Positions 8,788-16,513 of a stretch of 18,234 nucleotides of DNA are shown one piece after another. The stretch spans positions 161,672 to 179,905 of the forward strand of contig PJRA01000263.1 of the NCBI GenBank assembly GCA_016987375.1. The letters run 5' to 3'. The stretch comes from Brachionus koreanus. Taxonomy: Eukaryota; Rotifera; Eurotatoria; Ploima; Brachionidae. The number at the start of each line of letters is the position of its first letter. The first letter of the stretch is position 1. The position numbers and the translations under genes are program-made. Below the pieces are notes generated by a model. That model saw only the letters and a list, made by a program, of their open reading frames with translations. It was not told the origin of the DNA and did no database searches.

Positions 8788-8919
8788 CGAAACGAAATTA
8801 GACAAACAATTGAAAAACACAAAGGTTTTAAGTTAATTTGATTGTTTTTTTTTTCTTGCTAATTTTTTTCCAATAAAAATTTTCACAACAAAAAAAATTT
8901 TTTTTTCCAGAATTTTTTA
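8788..8919 (+). repeat. left arm of a ~125-bp inverted repeat (3' end of a Ulp1-like gene copy)
   Basis: Starting CGAAACGAAATTAGACAAAC, this arm matches the reverse complement of 10227-10352 over about 128 bp. The first 37 bases are identical, then there are about three substitutions and a few homopolymer length differences. Its plus strand codes NEIRQTIEKHKGFKLI-stop, the same C-terminus as the Ulp1-like relic at 10308-10603. It therefore represents the 3' end and 3' flank of a second copy, facing the other. Confidence 0.85.
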
Positions 8920-8939
8920 AACAATTTTAAAATAGAAAA

Positions 8940-10055
8940 ATAATAACTTTTGGCCAGTTTAATTATTGCCTCTTTAGAAAAATAACACCAGAGAGTTGAA
9001 CAATAATCAAAATAAGGTAGGATAAATGTTTTGAAAATCTGAACTTTAACAGAGGTTGACAAAAAAAAAGTCTTTTAATACTAAACAATTTCTTATTTAC
9101 AGCAAGAGTTATACTGCAAGCTTGTTTAGAGAAATTTAGATTATGATCAATCATAAAACCTAAAAGACTAATTTCTTTGACAACTTTTATTTCTATTCCA
9201 CATAAGTGTATTGTTTCAGGAGCAATAATATTTCTTTTAGTAAAAATCATACAAAACGTTTTCGACCAGTTTATATCGACCTTATTTTAAAAACACCAAT
9301 CTTTTAAAATATTAAAAGACAATTGAAAATTAGCTAATACAGTCTCTAAGTCCTTTTCTGAATGACTAATGGTTGTGTCATCTGCGAACATCTTAATACT
9401 AAATTTATTTAAAAGAAAAGAAAGGTCATTCACAAAAATAAGAAAAAGAAGAGGGCCCAAAACTGAGCCTTGTGGAACTCCTAATTTAAGTGAAACAGGT
9501 TTTGAATTTTCATTACCAAGGCGAACTATTTGTGATCTATTTCTAAAATAATTAGAAAGTAGTCCCAAGGATTCATTATCAAACCCATAATGGAACAGTT
9601 TTAAAAGAAGAAGATTTGAATCTATCACATCAAAGGCTTTTTTAAAGTCAATAAATAAAGAAAGAGTAGTCAATTTATTATCCCTCGCAGAATTCAAATC
9701 ACTAAGGTATTCATGGACAGCCGTTTGACAGGAATGCCCAGATCTAAAACCATGCTGATCATTAAAAAAATTACTGTTTGACTCAAAATAAAAGCTAATC
9801 TGCTTCGCCAAAAGATTTTCATAATAATATTTTTGAAATAGGCCATAAAACAGATATAGCTCTATAGTTATTAATATCTGATCTTTCTCCTTTATTCCTA
9901 TATAAAGGGTTTACTAAAGCTAATTTCCAGTCATCTGGAATACTCTTCAAATTGAGGCATTCATTATAAAGTATATGTAAAATTGGAATACATATGTTAG
10001 GAAGACTTTTTAAAATTTTTGAGTGTATTCCAATGAAACCAGGTGAGTTCAAGTC
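8940..10055 (-). mobile_element. LINE B: non-LTR reverse-transcriptase fragment truncated at both ends
   Basis: Read on the minus strand from about 10055: NSPGFIGIHSKILK, IPDDWKLALVNPLYRNKG and NNYRAISVLWPISKI. A frameshift near 9825 follows, then QHGFRSGHSCQTAVHEYL, LFIDFKKAFDVID (catalytic Asp block), GVPQGSVLGPLLFLIFVND and MFADDTT (active-site ADD). After a stop near 9287 comes NWSKTFCMIFTK, then LLGFMIDHNLNFSKQ. This order covers RT motifs from the fingers to the thumb. The endonuclease, the RT N-terminus and the C-terminal end are absent. It lies wholly between the inverted arms at 8788-8919 and 10227-10352. It differs from LINEs A and C in sequence (GHSCQTA and FADD types), so it is another family, Jockey/CR1/I-like. 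Confidence 0.85.
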
Positions 10056-10226
10056 CCATTGACAAATTGAAGTATGCTAAATATAAAAAAAATTAAATAA
10101 AAGTCCTTTTTACAATTATTAATTTAACTAGATGAGTTTATTGGTACCTAGCCGAAGATATTTCAGAATTTCTGAGAAAAAATACTGAATAATTCAGAAA
10201 ACTTTTTCAGGTGACAGTATAGTGTG

Positions 10227-10352
10227 AAAAATTCTGAAAAAAATTTTTTTTGTTGTGAAAATTTTTATTGGAAAAAAATTAGCAAGAAAAAAAAACAATT
10301 AAATTAACTAAAAATCTTTGTGTTTTTCAATTGTTTGTCTAATTTCGTTTCG
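10227..10352 (-). repeat. right arm of the ~125-bp inverted repeat
   Basis: This is the reverse complement of the left arm at 8788-8919. It contains the last codons of the Ulp1-like relic (stop TAG at 10308-10310) plus about 80 bp of 3' flank ending near AAAATTCTG. Similarity stops inside the coding region at 10352. Confidence 0.85.
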
Positions 10353-10603
10353 GATCTCAAAAATTAATTCTGAAGCACCGTCTAAAATCATTTTTGTAAA
10401 TTGACACACCAAAACGCCACAATTTATTGAATCTTTTTGAGACGAGTGTTGAACAACATGAAGTTTCCATGTTTTGTCGTCCAAAATCCAAAATTTTGAC
10501 CAATTCTAGAAAACTCTCTGCACATTCCGTTTGCCCATTGAATCAATATAGATGAATTTTCGGTTGATTGTATCAGCAAAAAAAAAGCATCCAGTGTTTA
10601 TAA
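10308..10603 (-). pseudogene. broken Ulp1/SENP-like (C48) cysteine protease, C-terminal catalytic part, probably transposon-borne
   Basis: The minus strand preserves the catalytic order of the Ulp1 family. His-Trp (KHWML) is encoded at 10591-10596, Asp in FIYIDSMGK at 10542-10544, Gln in HSSQKDS at 10437-10439, and Cys in NCGVLVCQF at 10419-10421. These enzymes cleave SUMO-like modifiers, and related domains are also common inside DNA transposons. A frameshift in a T run (10578-10586) separates the His part from the rest, and a TAG lies at 10506-10508. From Asp to the final TAG at 10308 the frame is otherwise open (about 80 codons). The N-terminal part is cut off at 10604, where a Tc1-like end begins. 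No transposase is visible, so the mobile origin is inference from its duplicated inverted 3' end. Confidence 0.7.
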
Positions 10604-10640
10604 TACAGTACTGGTCCAATTATGTATCGGGACATTTAAA
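10604..10640 (+). mobile_element. Tc1/mariner-like terminal sequence at a TA dinucleotide
   Basis: TA at 10604-10605 is followed by CAGTACTGGTCC and TATCGGGACA, the start pattern of many Tc1/mariner terminal repeats (TA-CAGTxCTGGxCAAAA...). It begins exactly where the Ulp1-like reading stops. I found no matching opposite end downstream, so this is at most a solitary end or a coincidence. Confidence 0.35.
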
Positions 10641-11660
10641 AAAATCTGAAATCCAGAATTTTTCGGTTACAAGTGTTCGGTTACAACCGTGAACCACCAG
10701 ATTCTAACAGATACGGAAAGTAATAAAAACAAGTATTAAAATTAGCGTACCTAAGTAATCTTAACTTTTAGTATAAGTTAGTTGTTGAAAATTTTCTCTC
10801 TTTCTCCTCTTGAAAACCTTGTTCAACTAAAATATGCAAAATCGCATATTCAACACTATTTTGGTATTTTGTAGTGATTTTTCTTGGATTTTTCAATCCT
10901 AATTCTACTGATCAAACTTGCTGTTGAAACGAAAACCTTTCAAAAATGGTACTTATTTCCACGATCGGCATGATTTACCATTTACATATAGCAGCATTGT
11001 ATAGAAAAATTAAAAGAATAAATTGCTGATAGAAAATTTCATACTCAGCAAGAATAAAGTCAAATATGCAAATTGACTACTATAATTATTTACATCAGAT
11101 CTATTACCATAATTCTAAACACAATAGCAATTTAAAGTGTTGAATTTATTGCCCAATAAGTTTTTGGTATCAAAATCTAAAGAATCAACTTGGAGTCTAT
11201 TTTCTTGCTTTTTTTTTTGAAAACCAAATTTCTATTTCATTAATTTTTATAAAATATTTCTCTAGAAAGTAGTTTTGAAAGCCTAATAAAATTATTATTG
11301 AAATTTTATTTTTTTATCTCATTTAAAAATAAATAAATACTAAAATAAAAATTGTTATCGTTTAAGAAATATCGTAACTCTTATTCAGTAATTTTAGAGG
11401 CCAAAAATAATTAATAAATGAGTCCAAAGTAGTAATTATATAGCACATAATTATACTGATTGTAAATTTTTATTTTTTCTAATAACAAAACAAACCTATG
11501 GGAACGAAAGCTCAACTTTAAAGCCAAAAAAAATAAAATGAAAGTTTAAAATTTTTTGCCAATTCTTGTATAGAGTAATTTTAAGTCTGTAACTTGGCAT
11601 ATTGTTTAATTTAGAACAAAAATAAAGTCACTGAAAAAACGTTTTTTATTATTTTTCTGA
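10641..11660. other. AT-rich spacer and 5' flank of the sulfotransferase gene
   Basis: No gene or recognisable relic was found on either strand. A 7-bp inverted repeat (AATATGC, GCATATT) is near 10831-10851. I cannot assign a promoter. Confidence 0.4.
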
Positions 11661-12722
11661 ATGAATTATCAATACAAAATTTTTATTTTTGTTTTTTTTC
11701 TAATTTTATTAAGCATTTACAAATATACACAAATAGAAAATTTATATTTATCACATTATGACTATTTTGAATCGTTGAAAAACCATAGCAAAACATTAAA
11801 CCGATCGTTGAATATATATTTTGTCAAAACTCACAAGACAGCTAGCAGTGCACTGCAAAATGTATTGATTCGCCTGGCCGACAAAAGAAACATGAGAGTT
11901 GTAAGTAATCTTGAAGAAGAGGCCATATTAGTTAGAAAAAAAAATTTTAATAACAAAATTTTTTTCATCCATGGAAGACATCGAAGACAAATGGCCGAAT
12001 CAGCCTTTCCTCGCAATAATTCTTTGTACATGACTATTTTGCGAAATCCAGCCGATCAGCTGTTATCCTCTATAAATTACTTTAAAGGCCTCAAAGGTCA
12101 AAAAGATAGCTTAATAAAGAACATTGAAAATGAAAAAATGATAAAACTAATGGGAAAAAAGAACAAAATTTATTGTTTGCTGAGAAATTCGGCCAGCTAT
12201 GATTTGGGTCTAGTTGATTGTGCCGAGTCTTACAAGGGCTCTGAACAAAGTCTCATTGAAAAATTTAAATCACAGTTTGATTTTGTCTTTTTGACTGAGT
12301 TTTTCAACGAAGGTCTTATTTTGTTAAAGAAAATTCTCAATTTGTCCATTCAAGACATTGTTTATTTGAGTGTTAATCAAGGAACAAAGAAAAAAGATCC
12401 AAAAGATCGAAAATCGGCTGAGAGTTTGATTCAAAAAGTGAGCAATGCAGACCTAATTTTGTACAATTATTATTTAAAAATATATCGGAACATGTCAGTG
12501 ATATTGAGAGACGAAATTAACGAATTAAAAAAGCAAATAGAATTATATGAAAATGAATGCACAGTTGGAAGAGAGACAAAGTATTCGTATGCAAATGTAA
12601 AATTTATTGGTTATAAGCTCAAAAAAAATCTTACTAGTGATTTAAAAAATTATTGTTGGAAATTAGTAGTCACTGAATTGAATTTTTTGGACTATATTAG
12701 AAAAAAGTCAAATAAAATTTAG
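11661..12722 (+). CDS. galactose-3-O-sulfotransferase family protein (Golgi type II membrane)
   Basis: The product is 353 aa in a single exon. Residues 7-20 (IFIFVFFLILLSIY) form an N-terminal signal anchor, giving the type II topology usual for Golgi sulfotransferases. The PAPS 5'-phosphosulfate loop is FVKTHKTASSALQNVL (54-69), matching the FxKTHKTxSSTxxN motif of the Gal3ST/cerebroside sulfotransferase family. FFIHGRHRRQMAESAFP follows. The 3'-phosphate site is YMTILRNPADQLLSSINYF (123-141). Several N-glycosylation sequons are present (N41, N47, N119, N227, N277, N323). The enzyme should transfer sulfate from PAPS to a sugar hydroxyl of a glycolipid or glycan. The substrate cannot be told from sequence. 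It is shorter than the vertebrate enzymes (about 420-490 aa). The Lys/Glu-rich end (280-300) may be a short coiled coil. Confidence 0.85.
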   Translation: MNYQYKIFIFVFFLILLSIYKYTQIENLYLSHYDYFESLKNHSKTLNRSLNIYFVKTHKTASSALQNVLIRLADKRNMRVVSNLEEEAILVRKKNFNNKIFFIHGRHRRQMAESAFPRNNSLYMTILRNPADQLLSSINYFKGLKGQKDSLIKNIENEKMIKLMGKKNKIYCLLRNSASYDLGLVDCAESYKGSEQSLIEKFKSQFDFVFLTEFFNEGLILLKKILNLSIQDIVYLSVNQGTKKKDPKDRKSAESLIQKVSNADLILYNYYLKIYRNMSVILRDEINELKKQIELYENECTVGRETKYSYANVKFIGYKLKKNLTSDLKNYCWKLVVTELNFLDYIRKKSNKI

Positions 12723-12788
12723 CGTAAAATAGCCTAGGCTTTATCTAGTTAAGTTGAAAATTTGAAATTTTTTCTAACTGTTATTTTT

Positions 12789-12794
12789 AATAAA
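12789..12794 (+). terminator. poly(A) signal AATAAA for the sulfotransferase gene
   Basis: An AATAAA hexamer 67 nt after the stop codon at 12720-12722 is the first canonical signal on this strand. Confidence 0.6.
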
Positions 12795-12911
12795 GATTGC
12801 ATTCTTTTTATTTCTGTTAATAAATTTTTATTTTTTCCAGTCATACTATCTCATTAATAAAACCATAAATGAAAAATCAAAACATGATTAATTATTTTAA
12901 TAATTGGCTAT

Positions 12912-13125
12912 TTATAGTTGAGTGACTAAGCGTGAAATAACTCTTGTTGCTCTAGATCCAGTCCTTAAGTCTTTACTTTCTACACAAGGCTGCACATTTG
13001 GGTATACCAGCTTAAATTTGCGCATCAGTTCAGCCTCGAATGTATTGTTTTATCCAACAGTTGATAGACATTGTATTCACCATATTTTTTAAAAGTTTTT
13101 CCTGATTCTCCAAATGCAACATAGT
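12912..13125 (-). pseudogene. unidentified decayed coding remnant
   Basis: Two minus-strand frames hand over to each other. The first reads YVAFGESGKTFKKYGEYN then VYQLLDKT (about 13123-13035). The second reads TFEAELMRKFKLVYPNVQ, CVESKDLRTGSRATRVIS and RLVTQL-stop, ending at 12912. The amino-acid mix is balanced and unlike translations of the surrounding AT-rich DNA, so I think this was once protein-coding, broken by one frameshift near 13035. I do not recognise the family. Confidence 0.35.
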
Positions 13126-13907
13126 TTATTTAGAATGAAAGAAACAAGGATTTGGAATTAAGGTCTATGATGGTCCTGAATAGAGACTGATTTTTTGATT
13201 CCTAAACAAAAAGTAAAATATAAATATAAACAATTAAAAAATATATACGTCTATACTTATGAGGAAAGTAAAGATGTATATGGGAATATATATACTTTCA
13301 TAAGAATAAATTCATAAGAATAAAATAAATATACTCAATTTATTTTAAATACTTATTTAATATAAATAAATGATAGTTTAGAGATAATTTTTTTTTGTTG
13401 TTAGAAGATGATATTTCCAAAGACTGTTTTACTTGAGAAGTAGTCGTAATTGATCTTATGGAAATAGATCAATTGACAGTCAAAGTGTTAGTCGTACTAG
13501 TCAAAGTCTGATTTTGATCTGATTGTAAATGAAAAAATATTCTGCCAAAAAAAAATTATCTGTAAACCTTTTATTCCCATTGAATAAGTATTTAAAGTAA
13601 ATTCTGTATATTTATTTTATTTCTATACTACTAAAAAGTATGCATCCATATACACTTTTTCTATTGTTTCCTATTAGACTACAATTTTATCCTAGTTTTA
13701 AGGGCCTATAACTTAAAAATTTACTTATCTCCTACTTAATTCGGTCCGTTACTTAAACCCTTAAAGAATAATAATAAAGAAAACTATTTTCTTATTTAAA
13801 TATATTTATTAAATTATAACAATTGCCCAACTTGTAGCCACATATAAAAAATAAAGTTAAAAGAAAAAATACAAAGAAAATTATAACAAGATAGAAGGCG
13901 AGCGTTT
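13126..13907. other. AT-rich spacer
   Basis: No gene is seen. Minor structures are a 14-bp direct repeat TTCATAAGAATAAA (about 13298-13325) and a 9-bp inverted repeat AATTGATCT/AGATCAATT at 13448-13474 with a 9-nt spacer. AGTCAAAGT occurs twice just after the inverted repeat. Confidence 0.4.
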
Positions 13908-13988
13908 GTCTAATATTTTACACAGTGCTAAATACTAGTGACTTGCTAAACGCATGAGATCAAAGTATTGCACTGTGAATCTATAGAC
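13908..13988 (+). ncRNA. candidate pre-miRNA hairpin with a miR-92/25-family seed on the 3' arm
   Basis: The ~81-nt segment folds end to end. GTCTA (13908-13912) pairs with TAGAC (13984-13988). CACAGTGC (13921-13928) pairs with GCACTGTG (13970-13977). AATACT (13931-13936) pairs with AGTATT (13964-13969). TGA pairs with TCA, and TGC with GCA around a TAAAC loop (13947-13951). Small bulges lie between, as in animal pre-miRNAs. A 22-nt product from 13966 to 13987 would start UAUUGCACU. Its positions 2-8 (AUUGCAC) are the seed of the conserved miR-92/25/310 family, which also matures from the 3' arm. The rest lacks the usual C/G-rich 3' half of miR-92, so it would be a divergent member or a chance match. 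Confidence 0.4.
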
Positions 13989-14008
13989 ATCTAAATTGGC
14001 TAGAGTCG

Positions 14009-14038
14009 GTGTTGTAGTTATTTAGAGAACTACAACAC
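14009..14038. repeat. perfect 11-bp hairpin next to the miRNA-like hairpin
   Basis: GTGTTGTAGTT (14009-14019) and AACTACAACAC (14028-14038) are perfectly complementary around the 8-nt loop ATTTAGAG. A G-T wobble adds one more pair (14008/14039). The stem does not extend further, so it is short for a pre-miRNA. Its role is unknown. Confidence 0.75.
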
Positions 14039-14039
14039 T

Positions 14040-14433
14040 AGGTTCCTTTTTATTTGGCTAATAAATGGTTATTTTTATCAAAAGAATATTTTATTTCTCA
14101 TAGTAATTTTTCTTTTGTGTTTTGGTAATGCTTCTGCATCTTCGGCTTTATCATTAAATTGGTTTTTTAAAATGTTTTTTAAATTATTTTAATTTCCATA
14201 TTTGTTTTTTTCAATAAAAAGTTGCTTTTTTATATTTCCAAAATTACGTTAATAAAAGAAAATTTTTTTTTTTTTTTTTTATATTTTTTTTATATTATTT
14301 TATGGAAAAAATTAAAATAATGGCGAATTCTATTTAAGTTTTGTGGTTTCGTTTTTAATGGCACTCTAATGAACTTTCATTTTAAATAATTTAATTTTTT
14401 TGTTTCTGTCGTAGTTTCATTAGAAACTTGAAG
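14040..14433. other. AT-rich spacer
   Basis: This is mostly A/T homopolymer-rich sequence, including a long T run at about 14263-14280. I see no gene or relic. Confidence 0.4.
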
Positions 14434-14466
14434 TTAGTATAGTAGTATAGTATAGTAATATAGTGG
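14434..14466 (-). repeat. TACTA/TATAC-type 3' tail of LINE C
   Basis: On the element strand the 3' end is an irregular array of ACTAT and ACT units (CACTATATTACTATACTATA...). It lies directly after the folded 3' UTR, as expected for the reiterated tail of a non-LTR element. It is related in wording to the (TAC)n tail of LINE A. Confidence 0.6.
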
Positions 14467-14470
14467 TTAA

Positions 14471-14514
14471 TTGCAACGCATAAATGCGTAAATCTGACAA
14501 CAGATTACGTGCAA
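14471..14514 (-). promoter_or_regulatory. three-way-junction RNA fold at the 3' end of LINE C
   Basis: In plus-strand coordinates, TTGCA (14471-14475) pairs with TGCAA (14510-14514). These enclose two hairpins: ACGCA-TAAA-TGCGT (14476-14489) and AATCTG-ACAA-CAGATT (14491-14506). All pairs are Watson-Crick. The fold is just upstream of the tail repeat on the element strand, where LINE reverse transcriptases commonly recognise their template. That role is inferred. Confidence 0.6.
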
Positions 14515-14675
14515 AAAATATAATGAAAGTTTTTGTCTATTTTTGCTTTAAAAATATCACTAGATTAAACTTCCACTGCATCCACTCCCAGCTTATTCCA
14601 GCCATTTACTACGCGGTTTGTGAAAAAGTGGTATCATTGGGCACAATTTTTGGTTATTAATCTTTTAATTTTGTA

Positions 14676-14881
14676 GTGGTAGTGGAGTAGTGGTATCATC
14701 CCAATGGACAATACAACGCCAGTCATGACGCTTGAGACTGAAAACCTTCGGGGAGGTAACAAGCAGAAAAATGGGATATTTACTGCGAAACAAAGATTTA
14801 AAATCGGAACCTGGAATGTCAGAACCATGTCCGAAACATCAAGGTGTGCTCAGGCAGCAATGGTCATGGAAAAAAAATAAA
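14676..14881 (+). mobile_element. nested 5' fragment of an endonuclease-type LINE, with target duplication
   Basis: A 206-bp insert interrupts LINE C. On the plus strand ATG at 14704 opens MDNTTPVMTLETENLRGG, then FKIGTWNVRTMSETSRCA and QAAMVME. The IGTWNVRT block is the first conserved strand of the exonuclease/endonuclease/phosphatase domain that opens ORF2 of many LINEs, with its conserved Asn in WNVR. The insert ends in GGAAAAAAAATAAA. It is bracketed by 33-bp direct repeats at 14643-14675 and 14882-14914 (30 of 33 identical), which duplicate part of the LINE C coding sequence (YKIKR...KNC). It is therefore a very short 5' copy, apparently ended at an internal A-rich tract. Confidence 0.75.
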
Positions 14882-16282
14882 ACAATTTTTGATTATTTCT
14901 CTTTTAATTTTGTATGGATGGCCTCTTGAACTTCTGCTTGAAAAAGTGAGTGGAGATTGCCATTTGATGTGATCAATATTTCTTTTAACTTTAAACAATT
15001 GAATTAAGTCACCTCTCATGCGCCTTTTCGTTAAATTCGTCAGGTTTAGAGCCTTTAGTCTATCGTTGTAGTTTATATCTTTAAAACCGGAAATAGCACG
15101 AGTAGCTCTTCATTGAACAGTCTCTAGAATTATTTTATATTTCTCAAGATATAAACACCATACAGGAACAGCATACTCTAAGTGAGGCCTAACAAGACTT
15201 GTGTAAAGTAATTTAATGACCATCTGTGTCCGAAATTTAATACCATGAAGAACTTGACCAAGTATTCGGTTGCCTTTTGAGGCTGTTGAGCAAACTTGAG
15301 AATGCCATTTTAAATCATTTTTAATCCAGATTCCTAAGTCTTTCTGAATCCGGGATCTTGAGACAAGATGAGTTTTTCCATTGACTAAATTATTCATAAT
15401 ATTTAATCATTTTGGAGCCCTTGATTTCGATTAAAACTCATAATTTCGCGTTTATCAAAATTTCGATCCATAGAATCAATATCATCTTGAAGTAACTTAA
15501 ATGATTCATGCGGATTGTATCGAACGATAATACAGAATATCTTGCAGTCGTCTGCATAAAGTAGACATTTGTTTTTTAGTTTGTTAGGTAGATCATTAAT
15601 AAAAATTGTGAAGAGCAATGGACCGAGAATAGAGCCTTGTGGTACATGATCTATTTCCTTTTTTATAAATCGGAGAGACGTTTGCAAGTCTTCAAAAATC
15701 AGGTATTTCTTCAGATTCAAAGGATTTTTTGATAATTAGATGCAGAGGGTAAGAAACACCTTCAGAAGCATTTTTCAGAAAGTGTGGACTTATCCCGTCT
15801 ACACCTGTACTTTTGTTAACATTTAAAGTATTTAATTAACTAAAAATGATTTCTCTTGATGTTATCTCATTGATCTTAAAAGGGGCATTTAAGTATATCA
15901 TTTGTAATTGCTGAATCTGAAAGAAGACCGATTGAAATAATTTATTGAGAATCATAGTTATTTTACGAGTGTCATTTGTGATGTTACCATCATCATTAGT
16001 CAAAGAATAGATCACCGATTTTATGCTCATCTTACTGTTAAGATATTTAAACACTAATTTTGGATTTGGTTTAGCTTGAAAAGCAAGCTTGGATTCATAA
16101 TCAAATACTAGTGATCTAGTTAGTTCTTTGGCTTGTTTCTTTGATTTTTTTAAATAATGTTAACTTTTGAAGTTGATGATTTATCATTTCCATTCAATGA
16201 GTTTATATTCAAATATTATAATAAATTAATATTTGAATTGATTTAAAGATAAAAAATAATTTTAAAGATAAACTGTATTACA

Positions 16283-16288
16283 TTTATT
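16283..16288 (-). terminator. poly(A) signal AATAAA for the GPCR gene
   Basis: The plus strand reads TTTATT, about 225 nt downstream of the GPCR stop on the transcript strand. Other A-rich hexamers are nearby, so the exact site is uncertain. Confidence 0.45.
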
Positions 16289-16513
16289 TATAAAAAATAA
16301 ATTTCAAAACAATAAATAATTCAAATACAAATGGTGATAATAATATAAATATTTTTTTTTAAATGAGCACTAAAATTTACTAGAGTTGCAAGTCTCTAGC
16401 TTTTTTCTCATTACACTTGAATGAATTTGATTCAAATATTCATCGTCTTCGTTGCATTCATACGTAAAACCAATTTTAACTTGACCTTGTAAAAATTTAA
16501 ACTATATTATTTA

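Larger units (their letters stand above)
14434..16165 (-). mobile_element. LINE C: decayed CR1/Jockey-type non-LTR retrotransposon with internal RT deletion
   Basis: Read on the minus strand: KSKKQAKELTRSLVFDYE and KPNPKLVFKYLNSKM (about 16160-16030), then NKSTGVDGISPHFLK and RLANVSPIYKKGNR (to about 15655). The reading then jumps straight to VPQGSILGPLLFTIFINDLP and LYADDCKIF (catalytic YADD at about 15555). It continues KDLGIWIKNDLKWHSQV, LLYTSLVRPHLEYAVPVW, RATRAISGFKDINYNDRL and RRMRGDLIQLFKV. The last part resumes beyond a nested insertion as FFTNRVVNGWNKLGVDAV, ending near 14512. Several stops and frameshifts lie between blocks. About 120 codons of the RT fingers/palm between KKGNR and VPQGS are missing, so the enzyme is dead. 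It resembles LINE A in motif wording (IKNDLKW, LLYTS, RPHLE, RGDLIQ). A structured 3' UTR and TACTA-type tail follow. Confidence 0.85.

Noticed and set aside
8788..10352. Reading the inverted arms as terminal repeats of a transposon whose cargo is LINE B
   Set aside because: The arms are the 3' ends of a Ulp1-like gene that lies outside the enclosed segment, and LINE B is truncated on both sides. Two facing fragments are a better fit than one element with a LINE cargo.
11831..12031. Minus-strand open frame inside the sulfotransferase gene
   Set aside because: Antisense shadow of the PAPS-binding region.
14009..14038. let-7-like reading of the GTTGTAGTT hairpin
   Set aside because: It lacks the GAGGUAG seed and the stem is too short.
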